Positions 1 through 8,424 are shown, numbered from the stretch's first letter. The stretch: DNA of 64,000 bases from Solihabitans fulvus (GCF_008386585.1 NZ_VUOB01000026.1:1-64000); one strand, 5' to 3'. Notes: generated by a model from the sequence alone, not told the origin. Translations and numbers: made by a program.

Positions 1-18
1 CTAAGCAGCGACACGCTA

Positions 19-1221
19 CTAGCCGCCTGCGATCAGGCGCTGCGCGGCGATCCTGGCTCCGTCGACGCGCACCTCGGCGGCGACGGCTCCGGCCCTGGCG
101 ACTACCTCGGGCCGGAGCACCTGCCCGAGCGCCGTCGCCAGGGTGTCCTCGGTCGGGACGCTCGGCGCGTGCGCCGCGCCGATCCCGAGATCGGCGACCC
201 GCCGCGCCCAGTAGGGCTGGTCGTACATCTGGGGCACGAGGACCTGGGGTGCGCCTGCCCGGCCCGCCGTTGCCGTGGTGCCGGCCCCGCCGTGGTGCAC
301 GACGGCGGCGACCCGGGTGAACAGCTCCCGCTGGTTGACCTCGCCGACGGACAGCCAGTCCGGTTCGTCGTCCACCGGCGCGAGGTCGGCCCACCCCCTG
401 GCCACGATCGCGCGCCGGCCGTGCGCGCGGGCCGACGCGATCATCGCCCTGCCGAGGTCCTCCGACGCGCGCATGCTGCCGAAGCCGAAGTACACGGGCG
501 GTTCGCCTGCCGCGAGGAACGCCTCAAGCTCGGCGGAAAGCGGGCGCTCGTCCGGATAGATCCAGGCGCCCGTCTGGAACACCGTCGGGTCGGCGGAGCC
601 GGGCCACGGCCCCAACACCGGGTCGGCGGCCAGCCAGGGCCGATCGGTGAACAGGTGTCCGCGCACGTCGGTGACCGGGGCGAGGCCGGCGGCCGCCCGG
701 TGCGAGTTGAGCGCGCCGCCCCACAGCTCGTTCCAGCGCCGCGCGTCGTCGGCCCACTTCGCGCGGTCGTCGGCCGTCTCGTCGGTCGGCAGCCCCATCG
801 AGGGCGGCGCGTGGTGCGGGGACGGCAGCGTGACCGGGCAGAAGCTCGCGTAGACGTACGGGATCCCCGAACGCTCGGCGACGGAGCGGGCACCGACCAT
901 CAGGGCGCCGCCGCCGACGATGGCGTCGCAGTCCTTCACCGCAGCCCCGATCCGCTCGAACTGGGTGGCGACCGTGCCCTGGATCAGCGCAAGCCGCTGC
1001 TCCAGCGTGAACTCGGCGACTCGCTGGCCGCCCGCCTTCGCGGTCTGGCGCACCTCGGGACCGATGGGCACGACGTCGAACCCGAGGCCGCCGACCCAGT
1101 CGGTGAAGTCGGGCGGCACGCACAGCCGGACCTCCTGGCCGAGGGCCCGCAGCTCGGACGCCAGCCCGACCATCGGCTGAACCTCGCCCCGCGACCCGAT
1201 CGTGGACAGCAGTACACGCAT
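19..1221 (-). CDS. MGT-family (GT1) glycosyltransferase
   Basis: This 400-aa protein is a GT-B fold glycosyltransferase of the UGT/MGT type that decorates macrolides, glycopeptides and other small molecules using NDP-sugars. The N-terminus MRVLLSTIGSRGEVQP is the acceptor-domain signature of the family. The C-terminal nucleotide-sugar site is visible as HHGGAGTT followed by a Pro-rich Q-M-Y-D-Q segment. The frame is open further upstream to 1287, but I chose the ATG at 1221 because a GGGGGAG ribosome-binding sequence sits just before it and the family fold starts there. It is a single gene at the window edge, with no biosynthetic cluster visible downstream. Acceptor and sugar donor cannot be deduced. 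Self-resistance by antibiotic glycosylation is an alternative role. Confidence 0.88.
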   Translation of the reverse strand: MRVLLSTIGSRGEVQPMVGLASELRALGQEVRLCVPPDFTDWVGGLGFDVVPIGPEVRQTAKAGGQRVAEFTLEQRLALIQGTVATQFERIGAAVKDCDAIVGGGALMVGARSVAERSGIPYVYASFCPVTLPSPHHAPPSMGLPTDETADDRAKWADDARRWNELWGGALNSHRAAAGLAPVTDVRGHLFTDRPWLAADPVLGPWPGSADPTVFQTGAWIYPDERPLSAELEAFLAAGEPPVYFGFGSMRASEDLGRAMIASARAHGRRAIVARGWADLAPVDDEPDWLSVGEVNQRELFTRVAAVVHHGGAGTTATAGRAGAPQVLVPQMYDQPYWARRVADLGIGAAHAPSVPTEDTLATALGQVLRPEVVARAGAVAAEVRVDGARIAAQRLIAGG

Positions 1222-1418
1222 CTGGAACTCCCCCGCACGAATGCCTCGACGCCGTCGACCGACCGCGTGGTGAACGCGCGCCGGCAACCTGCTCCGTTTT
1301 CGCTGGCCGGTTCGGCGCTAGGCACGATTCTGGGGCTGCTACGGGGTCTTGCCACAAGTCCCCCCATCGGTTATACGTTCCAATGGGAGGAACGGCGCGA
1401 GGGTCTGGGCGCCCGCTC

Positions 1419-1871
1419 CTAACCGGTGAGTTGCGCGGTGGACGGCGTGCCGCCAGGGGCCGTGGTCCCCGCAGGTCCGTGCGCCGAACTGCTGGTGCTG
1501 GGGTTCGGGCGCCGTGAGCCGGTTCCGGTCGGCTCGGTCCTCGGCGTGGTGAGTCCGCTCGTCGTCCACGGCCGGGTGGGCGGTGTGGTCCGCTGCGGCC
1601 CGGGGTCCGAGGTCACCGTGGGGTCCGACGTCACGGCGGGGTGGTTCACGTTGGCCGGGCCGATCTGCTGCGGTGCGTGGCCCGGTGCCAGCAGCATCAC
1701 CAGCACTGCGACGGCGCCCGTGGTCAGGCTCGTGCCGGCGACGGCCAACTGGCGGCGGCGTCTGCGCACCCGGTGGCCGCGCTGGACGATGTCCTCGGCC
1801 CGCAGCCCGGACGGCAGCGGCTGGCGCGCGTGGAGTTGGTCGAACGTCGATCTCAGCTCGTCCTCGTGCAC
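1419..1871 (-). CDS. Single-TM protein coupled to ECF sigma factor (putative anti-sigma)
   Basis: This 150-aa protein has a charged N-terminal segment (about 1-40, ending in an RRRRRQ run), one hydrophobic segment (about 42-62, rich in A/V/L/M) and a Thr/Pro-rich tail that would lie outside the membrane. It starts with GTG four bases after the stop of the sigma factor gene, with AAGGAG placed nine bases upstream, so the pair is translationally coupled. Genes in this position behind SigE-family ECF sigma factors often encode membrane anti-sigma factors or sensors. No zinc-binding HxxxCxxC motif is present, so a ZAS-type anti-sigma is excluded. The function is inferred from position. Confidence 0.7.
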   Translation of the reverse strand: MHEDELRSTFDQLHARQPLPSGLRAEDIVQRGHRVRRRRRQLAVAGTSLTTGAVAVLVMLLAPGHAPQQIGPANVNHPAVTSDPTVTSDPGPQRTTPPTRPWTTSGLTTPRTEPTGTGSRRPNPSTSSSAHGPAGTTAPGGTPSTAQLTG

Positions 1872-1875
1872 GTCG

Positions 1876-2415
1876 TCACGCTCCTTCCTGGTCGAGCGGG
1901 ATCCGTTCGGGGTAGCGGTCGCCGAGCCGTTGCCGCAGGGTCGCCAGTCCCTTGGCGCTCTGGCTCTTCACCGTGCCGGGCGAGCACTTCAGCGCCGCCG
2001 CGGTGTCCTCGACGCTGAGGTCGTTCCAGTAGCGCAGCACCAGCACCGCGCGCTGCTTCGGCGCGACGGCGGACAGCGCCTGCCAGAGCACCAGCCGGTC
2101 CTCCGGCTGCGCGTCGCCGAGGCCGGGCTCCGGCGGCGAGTCGGTGAGGTGTTCGCGCTTGCGCCACAGGCGTCTTCGGTCGGCGAGGAAGGTGCGCACG
2201 ACGACGCGGCGCGTGTAGGCGTCCAGCCCCGGTCCCCTGCTCAACCGGTGCCAGGCCAGGTACAGCTTGAGGAACGCGGCCTGAGTCAGGTCCTCGGCCT
2301 CGTGCCAGTCGCCGCACAGCAGATACGCGGTGAAGCGCACCGAGTCCACCCGCCGGTCGAAGTAGTCGCTGAAGTCCGCGTCCTGTCCCGCCTGGCGGAT
2401 GGACGAGTCCGACAC
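1876..2415 (-). CDS. ECF RNA polymerase sigma factor, SigE family
   Basis: This 179-aa protein has both ECF regions. Region 2 is visible as DYFDRR...RFTAYLLCGDWHEAEDLTQ, which binds core polymerase and the -10 element. Region 4 contains PKQRAVLVLRYWNDLSVEDTA followed by the helix-turn-helix KCSPGTVKSQ, which binds the -35 element. The GTG start at 2415 is preceded by GGAGG at a good distance. The open frame continues much further upstream, but through a perfect hairpin (2450-2493) with no family similarity. It forms a tight pair with the downstream single-TM protein and probably directs a cell-envelope or extracytoplasmic stress response. The inducing signal is unknown. Confidence 0.92.
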   Translation of the reverse strand: MSDSSIRQAGQDADFSDYFDRRVDSVRFTAYLLCGDWHEAEDLTQAAFLKLYLAWHRLSRGPGLDAYTRRVVVRTFLADRRRLWRKREHLTDSPPEPGLGDAQPEDRLVLWQALSAVAPKQRAVLVLRYWNDLSVEDTAAALKCSPGTVKSQSAKGLATLRQRLGDRYPERIPLDQEGA

Positions 2416-2449
2416 CGTGCTGTCGCCTCCGGTCGATGGGGTCGCGGCA

Positions 2450-2493
2450 GGCCGCCGTGCCGGACCAGTGTGCACCGGTCCGGCACGGCGGCC
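2450..2493 (-). terminator. Intrinsic terminator hairpin
   Basis: The arms 2450-2466 and 2477-2493 are perfectly complementary over 17 bp with a 10-nt loop. The hairpin lies between the stop of the Thr/Pro-rich protein gene (2516) and the sigma factor start (2415). It probably ends the upstream transcript and separates the two genes. There is no U-tract, which is common for terminators in high-GC actinomycetes. Confidence 0.75.
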
Positions 2494-2515
2494 CTCGGCC
2501 TGGATCCGCACTCGA

Positions 2516-2911
2516 TCAGTGCCCGGCAGACGCCTCGTCGGTGGTCGGCACCCTCGGCGTGGTGCTCGGCGCCCCGGTCGTGGGGTAAGGGGTGGCGGGG
2601 TAGGAGGTCGTGCTGATCGGGTGGCTCGTCGACGGGTAGGGCGTGGTCGGGATGCCCGTGGTGGGGAACCTGGGGGAGGTCTGGGTGGACGGCATCGGCC
2701 GCGTCGACCCGGTGACCGGACCCGGGCTGGTGCTCGCCCGTCCCGTGGTGGTGCTCGGGGTGCCGGGCGGGGTGGTCGTCTGGCCGTCCGTGGTGTGCAC
2801 CTCGGTCGGCGTCGCCGGCCTGTCCCCGCTCGCCGAGGCGAGGGCGGGCACCGCGATGCCGACCGCCGCAACCACGACTGCACCGGCCGCGAGCACCAGT
2901 CGAGTACGCAA
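2516..2911 (-). CDS. Secreted Thr/Ser/Pro-rich (mucin-like) protein
   Basis: This 131-aa protein has an N-terminal signal peptide (RTRLVLAAGAVVVAAVG, then VPALASA as a plausible signal peptidase I site). The rest is low complexity: Thr, Ser and Pro dominate, with repeated blocks such as TTPYPSTS, TTSYPATPYPTT and TTGAPSTT. There are no Cys residues and no recognisable domain. I chose the TTG start at 2911 because AAGGAG lies seven bases upstream; the longer frame gives no signal peptide. Such regions are typical O-mannosylation targets in actinobacteria and act as cell-wall spacers. It is separated from the sigma factor gene by a strong terminator. The function is unknown. Confidence 0.7.
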   Translation of the reverse strand: MRTRLVLAAGAVVVAAVGIAVPALASASGDRPATPTEVHTTDGQTTTPPGTPSTTTGRASTSPGPVTGSTRPMPSTQTSPRFPTTGIPTTPYPSTSHPISTTSYPATPYPTTGAPSTTPRVPTTDEASAGH

Positions 2912-3003
2912 GTGGATCTCCTTGGGTCGTGGTGTCGCGCGGCTCGGCGACACCTGCACCCGTATCCATGCTTCGAGCGTTCGGCGCGGTTGTATGACGG
3001 CGG

Positions 3004-3786
3004 TCACACCGTCTGCGGAGCCTCCAGGATCGCGCGCATGCCGTCGGTCAGCGTGCGGGTCCCGTCGCGCCCGACGGCCAGCGCCTCGTAGCCGGCCAGC
3101 TCGTGCACCCACGCGACACCCGTTGCGCCCCTTGCGAAGGCGGCGGTGGCGAACACGTCCGCCCACAGCAGCGACGGCCCGACGACGGTGATCGACCGCA
3201 GCTCCGTGGCCGGCGCGCCGGTCGAGGGCAGCAGGATGTGCTCGCCGCGGTGCGCGGTGCCGGAGGTGGCGATGCCGCCGGTGGCCAGCGGCACGACGGC
3301 GAGCACTCCCCCGGTCTGCGGGTCCTCGATGCCGACCCGCCACGGCTGCCCGCTGCGGCTGCCCAACGCCAGGTCGCCGCCCGCGTTGACGTAGTAGTCG
3401 CCTGGCCAGTCCTCGGCGAGGGCGGCCACCGCGCGTTCCACCGCCCAGCCCTTGACCAGGCCGGTCGGGTCCAGCCGCAGCGCGCCGTCGCCGGTCGGCA
3501 GCAGCGCGTCGAACCAGCCCTCGGTCAGCTCCCGCGCGGTGTCGCACAGCGCGAGCACCTCGGTGACCTGCTGGTCGCAGTCGGACAGGTCGCGCAGCCC
3601 GTCGGCGAGCTGGCTGATCTGGCTGTCGGCGCGGTGCGTGCTGAAGATCCGGTCGACCCGGCGCAGCTCGTCGAAGACCCGCTCGACCGCCTCGGGGCGT
3701 TCGCCTGGCACCTGCGGCCCGCGCAGGTGCACGCTGATCGGCATGCCCATGATCTGTTCGACCCAGGCCCCGCGCGATTCGGTCAT
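3004..3786 (-). CDS. apbE: FAD:protein FMN transferase ApbE
   Basis: This 260-aa protein matches the ApbE flavin transferase family. ApbE covalently attaches FMN from FAD to a Thr/Ser of a target protein outside the cytoplasmic membrane or in the cell envelope. Visible family elements are VDRIFSTHRADSQISQL near residue 45, DPTGLVKGWAVE, YYVNAGGDLA and the Mg-site region WADVFATAAFARG near the C-terminus. The ATG at 3786 lies five bases after the stop of the FMN-binding protein gene, which carries the target motif. The gene is therefore the last member of an operon whose product it modifies. No lipoprotein or signal sequence is seen, so export may occur with a partner or modification may be cytoplasmic. 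Confidence 0.93.
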   Translation of the reverse strand: MTESRGAWVEQIMGMPISVHLRGPQVPGERPEAVERVFDELRRVDRIFSTHRADSQISQLADGLRDLSDCDQQVTEVLALCDTARELTEGWFDALLPTGDGALRLDPTGLVKGWAVERAVAALAEDWPGDYYVNAGGDLALGSRSGQPWRVGIEDPQTGGVLAVVPLATGGIATSGTAHRGEHILLPSTGAPATELRSITVVGPSLLWADVFATAAFARGATGVAWVHELAGYEALAVGRDGTRTLTDGMRAILEAPQTV

Positions 3787-3791
3787 GTCCG

Positions 3792-4262
3792 TCACTTCCC
3801 CACCTTGTCCAGCGCCGCCTGCAACGAGGTGGCGTAGCCGTCGCTGGTCACCGTCGCGCCAGACACCGCGTCGATCTTCGCGCTCTGCGCCTGCAACGTC
3901 TCCTGTACCAGGATCGGCACTGCGTAGGAGTTGATCTCCTGGTCGCGGCCGTTCCCGTCGGGCACCCGCAACGCGCGGACGCCGGTGATCTTTCCGCCCT
4001 GCACCGTCACCTCGACCTGGACAACGCCCCACCTGGTGTCGGCGGCCGAGCCCTGCACCGTGCCGGAACCGGCCGTGCCGACCGAGGTGGGCGGCGTGGC
4101 CGAGCCGCCCGCGGTGGAGTCCGCCGAGGTCCCGCCGCCCGAACCGGTGCCGGCGATGGCCGCCGGTGGCGTGCGGGCCGAGCCGCCGAGGCTGGTGCGG
4201 TAGCTGAACAACAGGACCAGCGCGGCGATGGTGCCGACGACGGCGATGGTGATCCGACGCAT
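3792..4262 (-). CDS. FMN-binding domain protein, flavinylation target
   Basis: This 156-aa protein has an N-terminal membrane anchor (ITIAVVGTIAALVLLFS, residues 4-20), a Gly/Ser/Thr-rich linker to about residue 75 and a C-terminal FMN_bind domain. The motif DAVSGATVTS (131-140) matches the sequence in which ApbE attaches FMN through a phosphoester bond, probably to Thr137. The protein would act as a one-electron carrier outside the membrane. Upstream is a membrane flavocytochrome and downstream is apbE, so the three genes form one electron-export module. The start was set at ATG 4262 because the membrane anchor begins there. Confidence 0.9.
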   Translation of the reverse strand: MRRITIAVVGTIAALVLLFSYRTSLGGSARTPPAAIAGTGSGGGTSADSTAGGSATPPTSVGTAGSGTVQGSAADTRWGVVQVEVTVQGGKITGVRALRVPDGNGRDQEINSYAVPILVQETLQAQSAKIDAVSGATVTSDGYATSLQAALDKVGK

Positions 4263-4285
4263 GGACCCCTCCCTGAGAATCGTTG

Positions 4286-5671
4286 CTACCACGCGAACTC
4301 CTCGGCGTGGATCCGCTCGGCCGGCACGCCGCAGCGGCGCAGCGAGTCGCGGACGGCGGACATGAACCGGGGTGGGCCGCAGAGAAACGCGTCGTGCTCG
4401 GCGATCTCCGGCACGAGCCTGCGCAGCGCCTCGGCCCCGTCGGTCGCGGCGAACCCCACCGGCAGCCAGGAGTCCTTGGCACGGTTGCCTTCCAGGTAGA
4501 TCAGCCGAAGGCCCCGGTTGGCCACGAACCAGTCGAGCTCGCGGGCGAACACCGCGTCCCGCCGGTGCCGCACCCGGTAGAGCAGCGTCAGTTCTCCCGG
4601 CGCGAACGGCAGTTCCTCCAGCAGGCCGCGCACGGCGGTGATGCCGACCCCGGCGGCGACCAGCAGCACCTGTCGGCTGGTGCGCCGTGCCGAGGTGACG
4701 GCGCCGTACGGGCCCTCGACCAGCACTCTGGTGCCCGGGGCGAGGCCGGCGACGCGGGCGCTGCCGTCGCCGAGGTCCTTCACGGTGATGCGCAGCGAGT
4801 CCCCGCCGGGGGCGGCGGACAGCGAGTAGGGGTGCGCCCGCGACCAGCCGGGGCCGTCCAGGAAGCGCCACAGGAAGAACTGGCCAGCCCGCACCGGCAG
4901 CCTGCCGAGCGCGCGGCCGCCGAGGTGTACCGAGACGACGTCCGGCGACTCCCGCACGACCGAGGTGACCCGCAGCCGGTGCCGGTGGGACCGCCACAGC
5001 GGCAGGCCGATCCGGTACACCAGCACCGCGAGCAGGGCCAGGGCGTAGAGCGTCCACCAGTAGACGGTGGCGACCGGGGACGCGGTGAAGTCGGTGCCGG
5101 TCCACAGCTGGTGCGGCAGCGCGAGCCCGACGCCGAGGTAGGCGTAGAGGTGGATCAGGTGCCAGGACTCGTAGCGCAGCCGCCGCCGGGCCGCGCGGAT
5201 GGACAGCCCGACGACCACGACGAGGGCGACCGTGCCCGCCGTGGCGAGCAGCATGCCCGGGTACTCGGTGACCAGCTGCCAGAGTTGGTCGAGCAGCGGC
5301 ACGCGCGCGGCCTCGGCGTAGCCGATGGTGATCAACACCACATGGGCGACCATCAGCCAGAACGAGGTGAACCCGACCAGCCGGTGCCGCCTGGCCAGCG
5401 CGTCCTGCCCGAACACCCGCTCGACCAACGGGATCCGCGCCATCAGCAGCACCTGGATCAGCAGCAGGTCGGCTGCGACGAGCCCGGTGAGGCGGCCGAG
5501 CGAGTTGAGCACCCCGGCCGCATCGGTCATGGCCTGGAAGCCGCGGTTCGCGACCCACAGCCCGACCACGATGACCATGGTCAGCCACGCGGCGGCCAGC
5601 GCGGCCTCGCCCCACCACGGCCGAACGGGCGCGCCGCGCCTGGCGTGCGGGTAGGTCGCCGTCGTGGTCAT
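4286..5671 (-). CDS. Ferric-reductase-like membrane flavocytochrome (FRE/NOX type)
   Basis: This 461-aa protein has six to seven predicted membrane helices in the first 230 residues, carrying paired histidines for heme (GFTSFWLMVAHVVL and WHLIHLYAYLGVGLALPH). The C-terminal FAD/NAD(P)H oxidoreductase unit contains the FAD-binding HPYSLSAAP and the nucleotide-binding VAAGVGITAVRGLLEEL, ending in the FRE-typical LCGPPRFM and EEFAW. It should take electrons from cytoplasmic NAD(P)H and pass them through heme to the outer face, where the flavinylated neighbour receives them. The ATG at 5671 is preferred, although SD support is weak; an ATG seven codons upstream is possible. It is first in the operon with the FMN_bind protein and apbE. 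Confidence 0.9.
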   Translation of the reverse strand: MTTTATYPHARRGAPVRPWWGEAALAAAWLTMVIVVGLWVANRGFQAMTDAAGVLNSLGRLTGLVAADLLLIQVLLMARIPLVERVFGQDALARRHRLVGFTSFWLMVAHVVLITIGYAEAARVPLLDQLWQLVTEYPGMLLATAGTVALVVVVGLSIRAARRRLRYESWHLIHLYAYLGVGLALPHQLWTGTDFTASPVATVYWWTLYALALLAVLVYRIGLPLWRSHRHRLRVTSVVRESPDVVSVHLGGRALGRLPVRAGQFFLWRFLDGPGWSRAHPYSLSAAPGGDSLRITVKDLGDGSARVAGLAPGTRVLVEGPYGAVTSARRTSRQVLLVAAGVGITAVRGLLEELPFAPGELTLLYRVRHRRDAVFARELDWFVANRGLRLIYLEGNRAKDSWLPVGFAATDGAEALRRLVPEIAEHDAFLCGPPRFMSAVRDSLRRCGVPAERIHAEEFAW

Positions 5672-5729
5672 GGTTCCACTGTCGACGAGCATTCTTAGAC
5701 GATTCTGGGTCCCACCTGGGAACGAGCTG

Positions 5730-6419
5730 TCAATCCGCCGGGCGGACGACGATCTCCACTGCCCTGGCCCGCTCCGCGGCGTCGTCGAGCACCGACCGGC
5801 GCGGCTCGGGCACGTCGAGCACCCGTGGCTCCGCGAGCGCCAGCACGCCGGCGAGGCGGCGGTCGGCGCGCAGCGCGTCCAGCGCCTGGCGGTCGCCGCC
5901 GAGCACCACCGCGTCCAGCTCGCCAAGGCGCGGCGCGAGGACCCGCACGGCGTCCTCGGCGGCGGCCTGGAGCGCCTGCCGCGCCTGGCCCTCCCTGCGG
6001 CGGGCGAAGCGCTGCTGCGACCAGCCGCCCGCCTTGTTGCGGCCGTGCACCTGCCGCCGGTCGGTGCTGGACACCTCGATCCTGCCGTCGTGCACGACGC
6101 CGACGCTGTGGCCGCCGAGGCGGACCAGCAGCAGGCCGATCCGGCGCGGCGCGAGCACATGGCGGAGCAGCGGCTCGATGGCGAGGCCGGGCGCCTCGTG
6201 CGGTTCGTCCCCCAGCGGCTCCCCAACGAGCCCGCCGAACGGGACGGCCACCTCCGCCACGGCGCCGTCTTCCGCGGTCACCACGACCCGGTCAGCGGCC
6301 AGCACGGTGTGCCGCACGCCCCCGTGCCCCGCGCCGAAGCGCTCGAACCAGCCGGCGAGCCGTTCAGGCGCGACCTCGACGGCCCGCCCACCGCCCGCGA
6401 CGATCCTGGTCCGACTCAC
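5730..6419 (-). CDS. acVLRF1-family peptidyl-tRNA hydrolase / release factor
   Basis: This 229-aa protein belongs to the actinobacterial Vms1-like release factor 1 family, related to eukaryotic Vms1/ANKZF1. Those proteins cleave peptidyl-tRNA on stalled large ribosomal subunits. The diagnostic motif NKAGGWSQQRFARRR is present near residue 130; it is followed by a helical segment and an eRF1-like C-terminal fold. The catalytic Gln of the family corresponds to one of the two glutamines in that motif. The gene starts with GTG 21 bases after the stop of a methyltransferase-like gene and is probably cotranscribed with it. A ribosome rescue role in the cytoplasm is inferred from the family. Confidence 0.82.
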   Translation of the reverse strand: MSRTRIVAGGGRAVEVAPERLAGWFERFGAGHGGVRHTVLAADRVVVTAEDGAVAEVAVPFGGLVGEPLGDEPHEAPGLAIEPLLRHVLAPRRIGLLLVRLGGHSVGVVHDGRIEVSSTDRRQVHGRNKAGGWSQQRFARRREGQARQALQAAAEDAVRVLAPRLGELDAVVLGGDRQALDALRADRRLAGVLALAEPRVLDVPEPRRSVLDDAAERARAVEIVVRPAD

Positions 6420-6440
6420 GACGTGCTCATCTTGGCGTGC

Positions 6441-7058
6441 TCATCTGGGCGCGACCGCGACCCACACGGGCAGCGGGTGCCCCGACTCGGCGGGCGCGAG
6501 CCGCTGCACCGCGACGAAGCCCGCGTCGGCCAGCAGGTCGGCGACCTGTTCGGCGGTCAGCACCCGGTGCCTGGTCGACACGGCGGTGGCCACCTCCCAG
6601 GTGCCCCGGCCGCGCACCAGCTGGACGACCTCGAGGCCGTAGGAGTCGCCGTCGGAGTCCCAGTCCCACAGCTGCACGGTGACCTGCCGCTGTTCGCCTC
6701 GGCCGGACACCCTCGGCGGCGGCGCGGTCGGCCGCAGCCTGCGCAGCCGCTCCAGCTCCGGCACGGCGGCCACCAGCAGGCCGCCGGGGCGCAGCGCGGC
6801 CCTGGCCAGCCGCAGCGCGCGGTCGAGGGCGTTCTCGTGGGCGAGGCGGGGCAGCAGGTCGTCGCCGGCGCGCACGACGTCGACCTCGGTCCGCGGCACG
6901 CCCTCCAGCACGTCGAGCAGGTCGACGACCTGGTGCGCGCCCGGCCCGAGCACAGCTCTGGCGACGTCGCCGAGCACGTCCTCCGGCTCACGCGGCGCGG
7001 GAACGACCTCCTGCGCTGCCACCTCGTACGCACGTCCCTGACCGGTCACCGGCCACAC
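6441..7058 (-). CDS. Methyltransferase-like protein paired with acVLRF1
   Basis: This 205-aa protein resembles the second half of a class I SAM-dependent methyltransferase: ALRLARAALRPGGLLVAAVPEL is a typical post-motif III strand-loop, and VLTAEQVADLLADAGFVAVQRL is the usual C-terminal beta hairpin region. The glycine-rich motif I (GxGxG) is not visible in the N-terminal part, so catalytic activity is uncertain. The gene sits directly upstream of the acVLRF1 gene with a 21-base gap and is probably its operon partner. The GTG start at 7058 has no clear ribosome-binding site, and a GTG three codons later is equally possible. Confidence 0.6.
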   Translation of the reverse strand: MWPVTGQGRAYEVAAQEVVPAPREPEDVLGDVARAVLGPGAHQVVDLLDVLEGVPRTEVDVVRAGDDLLPRLAHENALDRALRLARAALRPGGLLVAAVPELERLRRLRPTAPPPRVSGRGEQRQVTVQLWDWDSDGDSYGLEVVQLVRGRGTWEVATAVSTRHRVLTAEQVADLLADAGFVAVQRLAPAESGHPLPVWVAVAPR

Positions 7059-7395
7059 AGTAGGGCCACGGAGCGCATGCGGGCGAACCGCCGGCGTGAC
7101 CGAATCGAGGCTGATGGTGGCTCCACACGGGGGTCGGGTGCCACCATCAACGTCACCAACATCGCGTTTCCGACACCGGGCCGGGCAGTCCAGTGCACCC
7201 GGTGCCTCGTGTTAGAGGCTATTGACCAGTTCCGATGAGAAGAAGCCAGAACAATCACCACTTGACAGATGACGAACAGCACGATGCACTGCTACGGCAA
7301 TTGGCCCACGCATTGACTCCATTCGGACCTGGTTCGATGGATTCGACGCCAAGTAGGGTCACTGACGCGTGACTAAATGACAGCGGGGAGTCACC
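7059..7395. other. Divergent intergenic region
   Basis: This 337-base region lies between the divergent methyltransferase-like gene and the XRE regulator gene. Several short frames cross it but none has gene-like codon use or a ribosome-binding site. A TTGACA hexamer at 7262-7267 would suit a rightward -35 box, but I see no convincing -10 element 16-18 bases further on. GGGGAG just before 7396 is the ribosome-binding site of the XRE gene. I see no structured RNA. Confidence 0.5.
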
Positions 7396-8373
7396 ATGAC
7401 GAACGCTGCCGGTCAGCCGACCTTGTCCGTCTCGGACAGCGACGCCACGGGCCAGGGCGGCCTGGCCCAGCTCCTGGTCACCGGGCCGTTCCCGGAGGCC
7501 CTGCGAGCGGCGATCAAGGCGAGCCGACTGAGCCTGGACCGTATCCAGCACCGGCTCGCGCTTCGCGGTGTCACGATCAGCGTCGCGACGCTCAGCTACT
7601 GGCAGTCCGGTCGTCGCAGACCGGAGCGTCCCGAGTCCCTTGAGGCGTTGCGGCACCTGGAGACCGTGCTGAGCGTGCCGCAGGCCGGGCTGTCCGCCCT
7701 GCTCGGTCCGCCGAGACCGCGCGGCCGCCGGTGCCGGCCGACGACCATGATGCCGATCGACGCGCTGTGGGCGCGCCGCGAGCGGGTGGCCGGGCTGTTG
7801 GCGAAGGTCGACACCAGCTCGGACAGCCGGATCGGCCGGATCAGCCAGCACGACCGGATCGAGATCGGCGCGGACGGCGGGCAGCGATCCACCACGGTGC
7901 AACAGATCCTGCGCGCCGAGCAGGACGGGCCGGACCGCTGGGTGCTGGTGTTCGACTCGGAGTCGGACACGCTGCCGGTGCTGGACGGGCTGCGCAACTG
8001 CCACCTCGGCAGGACCGTGGTGGACCCCGAGGCCAAGCTGATGGTCGCCGAGCTGATGTTCGAGCGACCGCTGGCCAGGGGCGAGACGCTGATCATGGAG
8101 TACCAGCTGGTCACCCCGGATCCGCCGTACCCGGCAGGCGGCAACTGCTACTGCCGCAAGTTCCGGCTGCCGGTGCGGGAGTACGTGATCGAGGTGCGGT
8201 TCGACCCGTCGATGCTGCCGTCGCGGGTCCAGCAGTACAGCGTGCCGGCAGGCGACGAGGGGCCGTCCCGGCGGCGCAACCTCGGCCTCGACCCGTCCGG
8301 CGGGGTGCACGCCGTCGCGCTCGGCTTCGGGCCTGGCGTGTTCGGCGTCCGCTGGGACTGGCCGAAACACTAG
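7396..8373 (+). CDS. XRE-type HTH regulator with C-terminal sensor-like domain
   Basis: This 325-aa protein has a variant helix-turn-helix near residues 30-70 (LRAAIKASRLSLDRIQHRL...TLSYWQSGRRRPERPESLEAL), typical of actinomycete XRE-like regulators that read DNA with an SYWxxGRRxP recognition turn. The remaining about 220 residues form a beta-rich domain containing ILRAEQDGPDRWVLVF and NLGLDPSGGVHAVALGFGPGVFGVRWDW. I cannot name it, but it recurs in Streptomyces-type proteins of this architecture. GGGGAG precedes the ATG. It is convergent with the subtilase gene and the two are separated by a strong shared hairpin. Its target is unknown. Confidence 0.8.
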   Translation: MTNAAGQPTLSVSDSDATGQGGLAQLLVTGPFPEALRAAIKASRLSLDRIQHRLALRGVTISVATLSYWQSGRRRPERPESLEALRHLETVLSVPQAGLSALLGPPRPRGRRCRPTTMMPIDALWARRERVAGLLAKVDTSSDSRIGRISQHDRIEIGADGGQRSTTVQQILRAEQDGPDRWVLVFDSESDTLPVLDGLRNCHLGRTVVDPEAKLMVAELMFERPLARGETLIMEYQLVTPDPPYPAGGNCYCRKFRLPVREYVIEVRFDPSMLPSRVQQYSVPAGDEGPSRRRNLGLDPSGGVHAVALGFGPGVFGVRWDWPKH

Positions 8374-8424
8374 CGCGACGCACTAGGCTTGCCGAAGTAC
8401 CGGGCTCGCCCGAGCGGTTCACGC

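Noticed and set aside
1..1221. The glycosyltransferase as part of an antibiotic gene cluster
   Set aside because: No polyketide, peptide or tailoring genes follow it within the window; the next genes are a sigma factor and redox genes.
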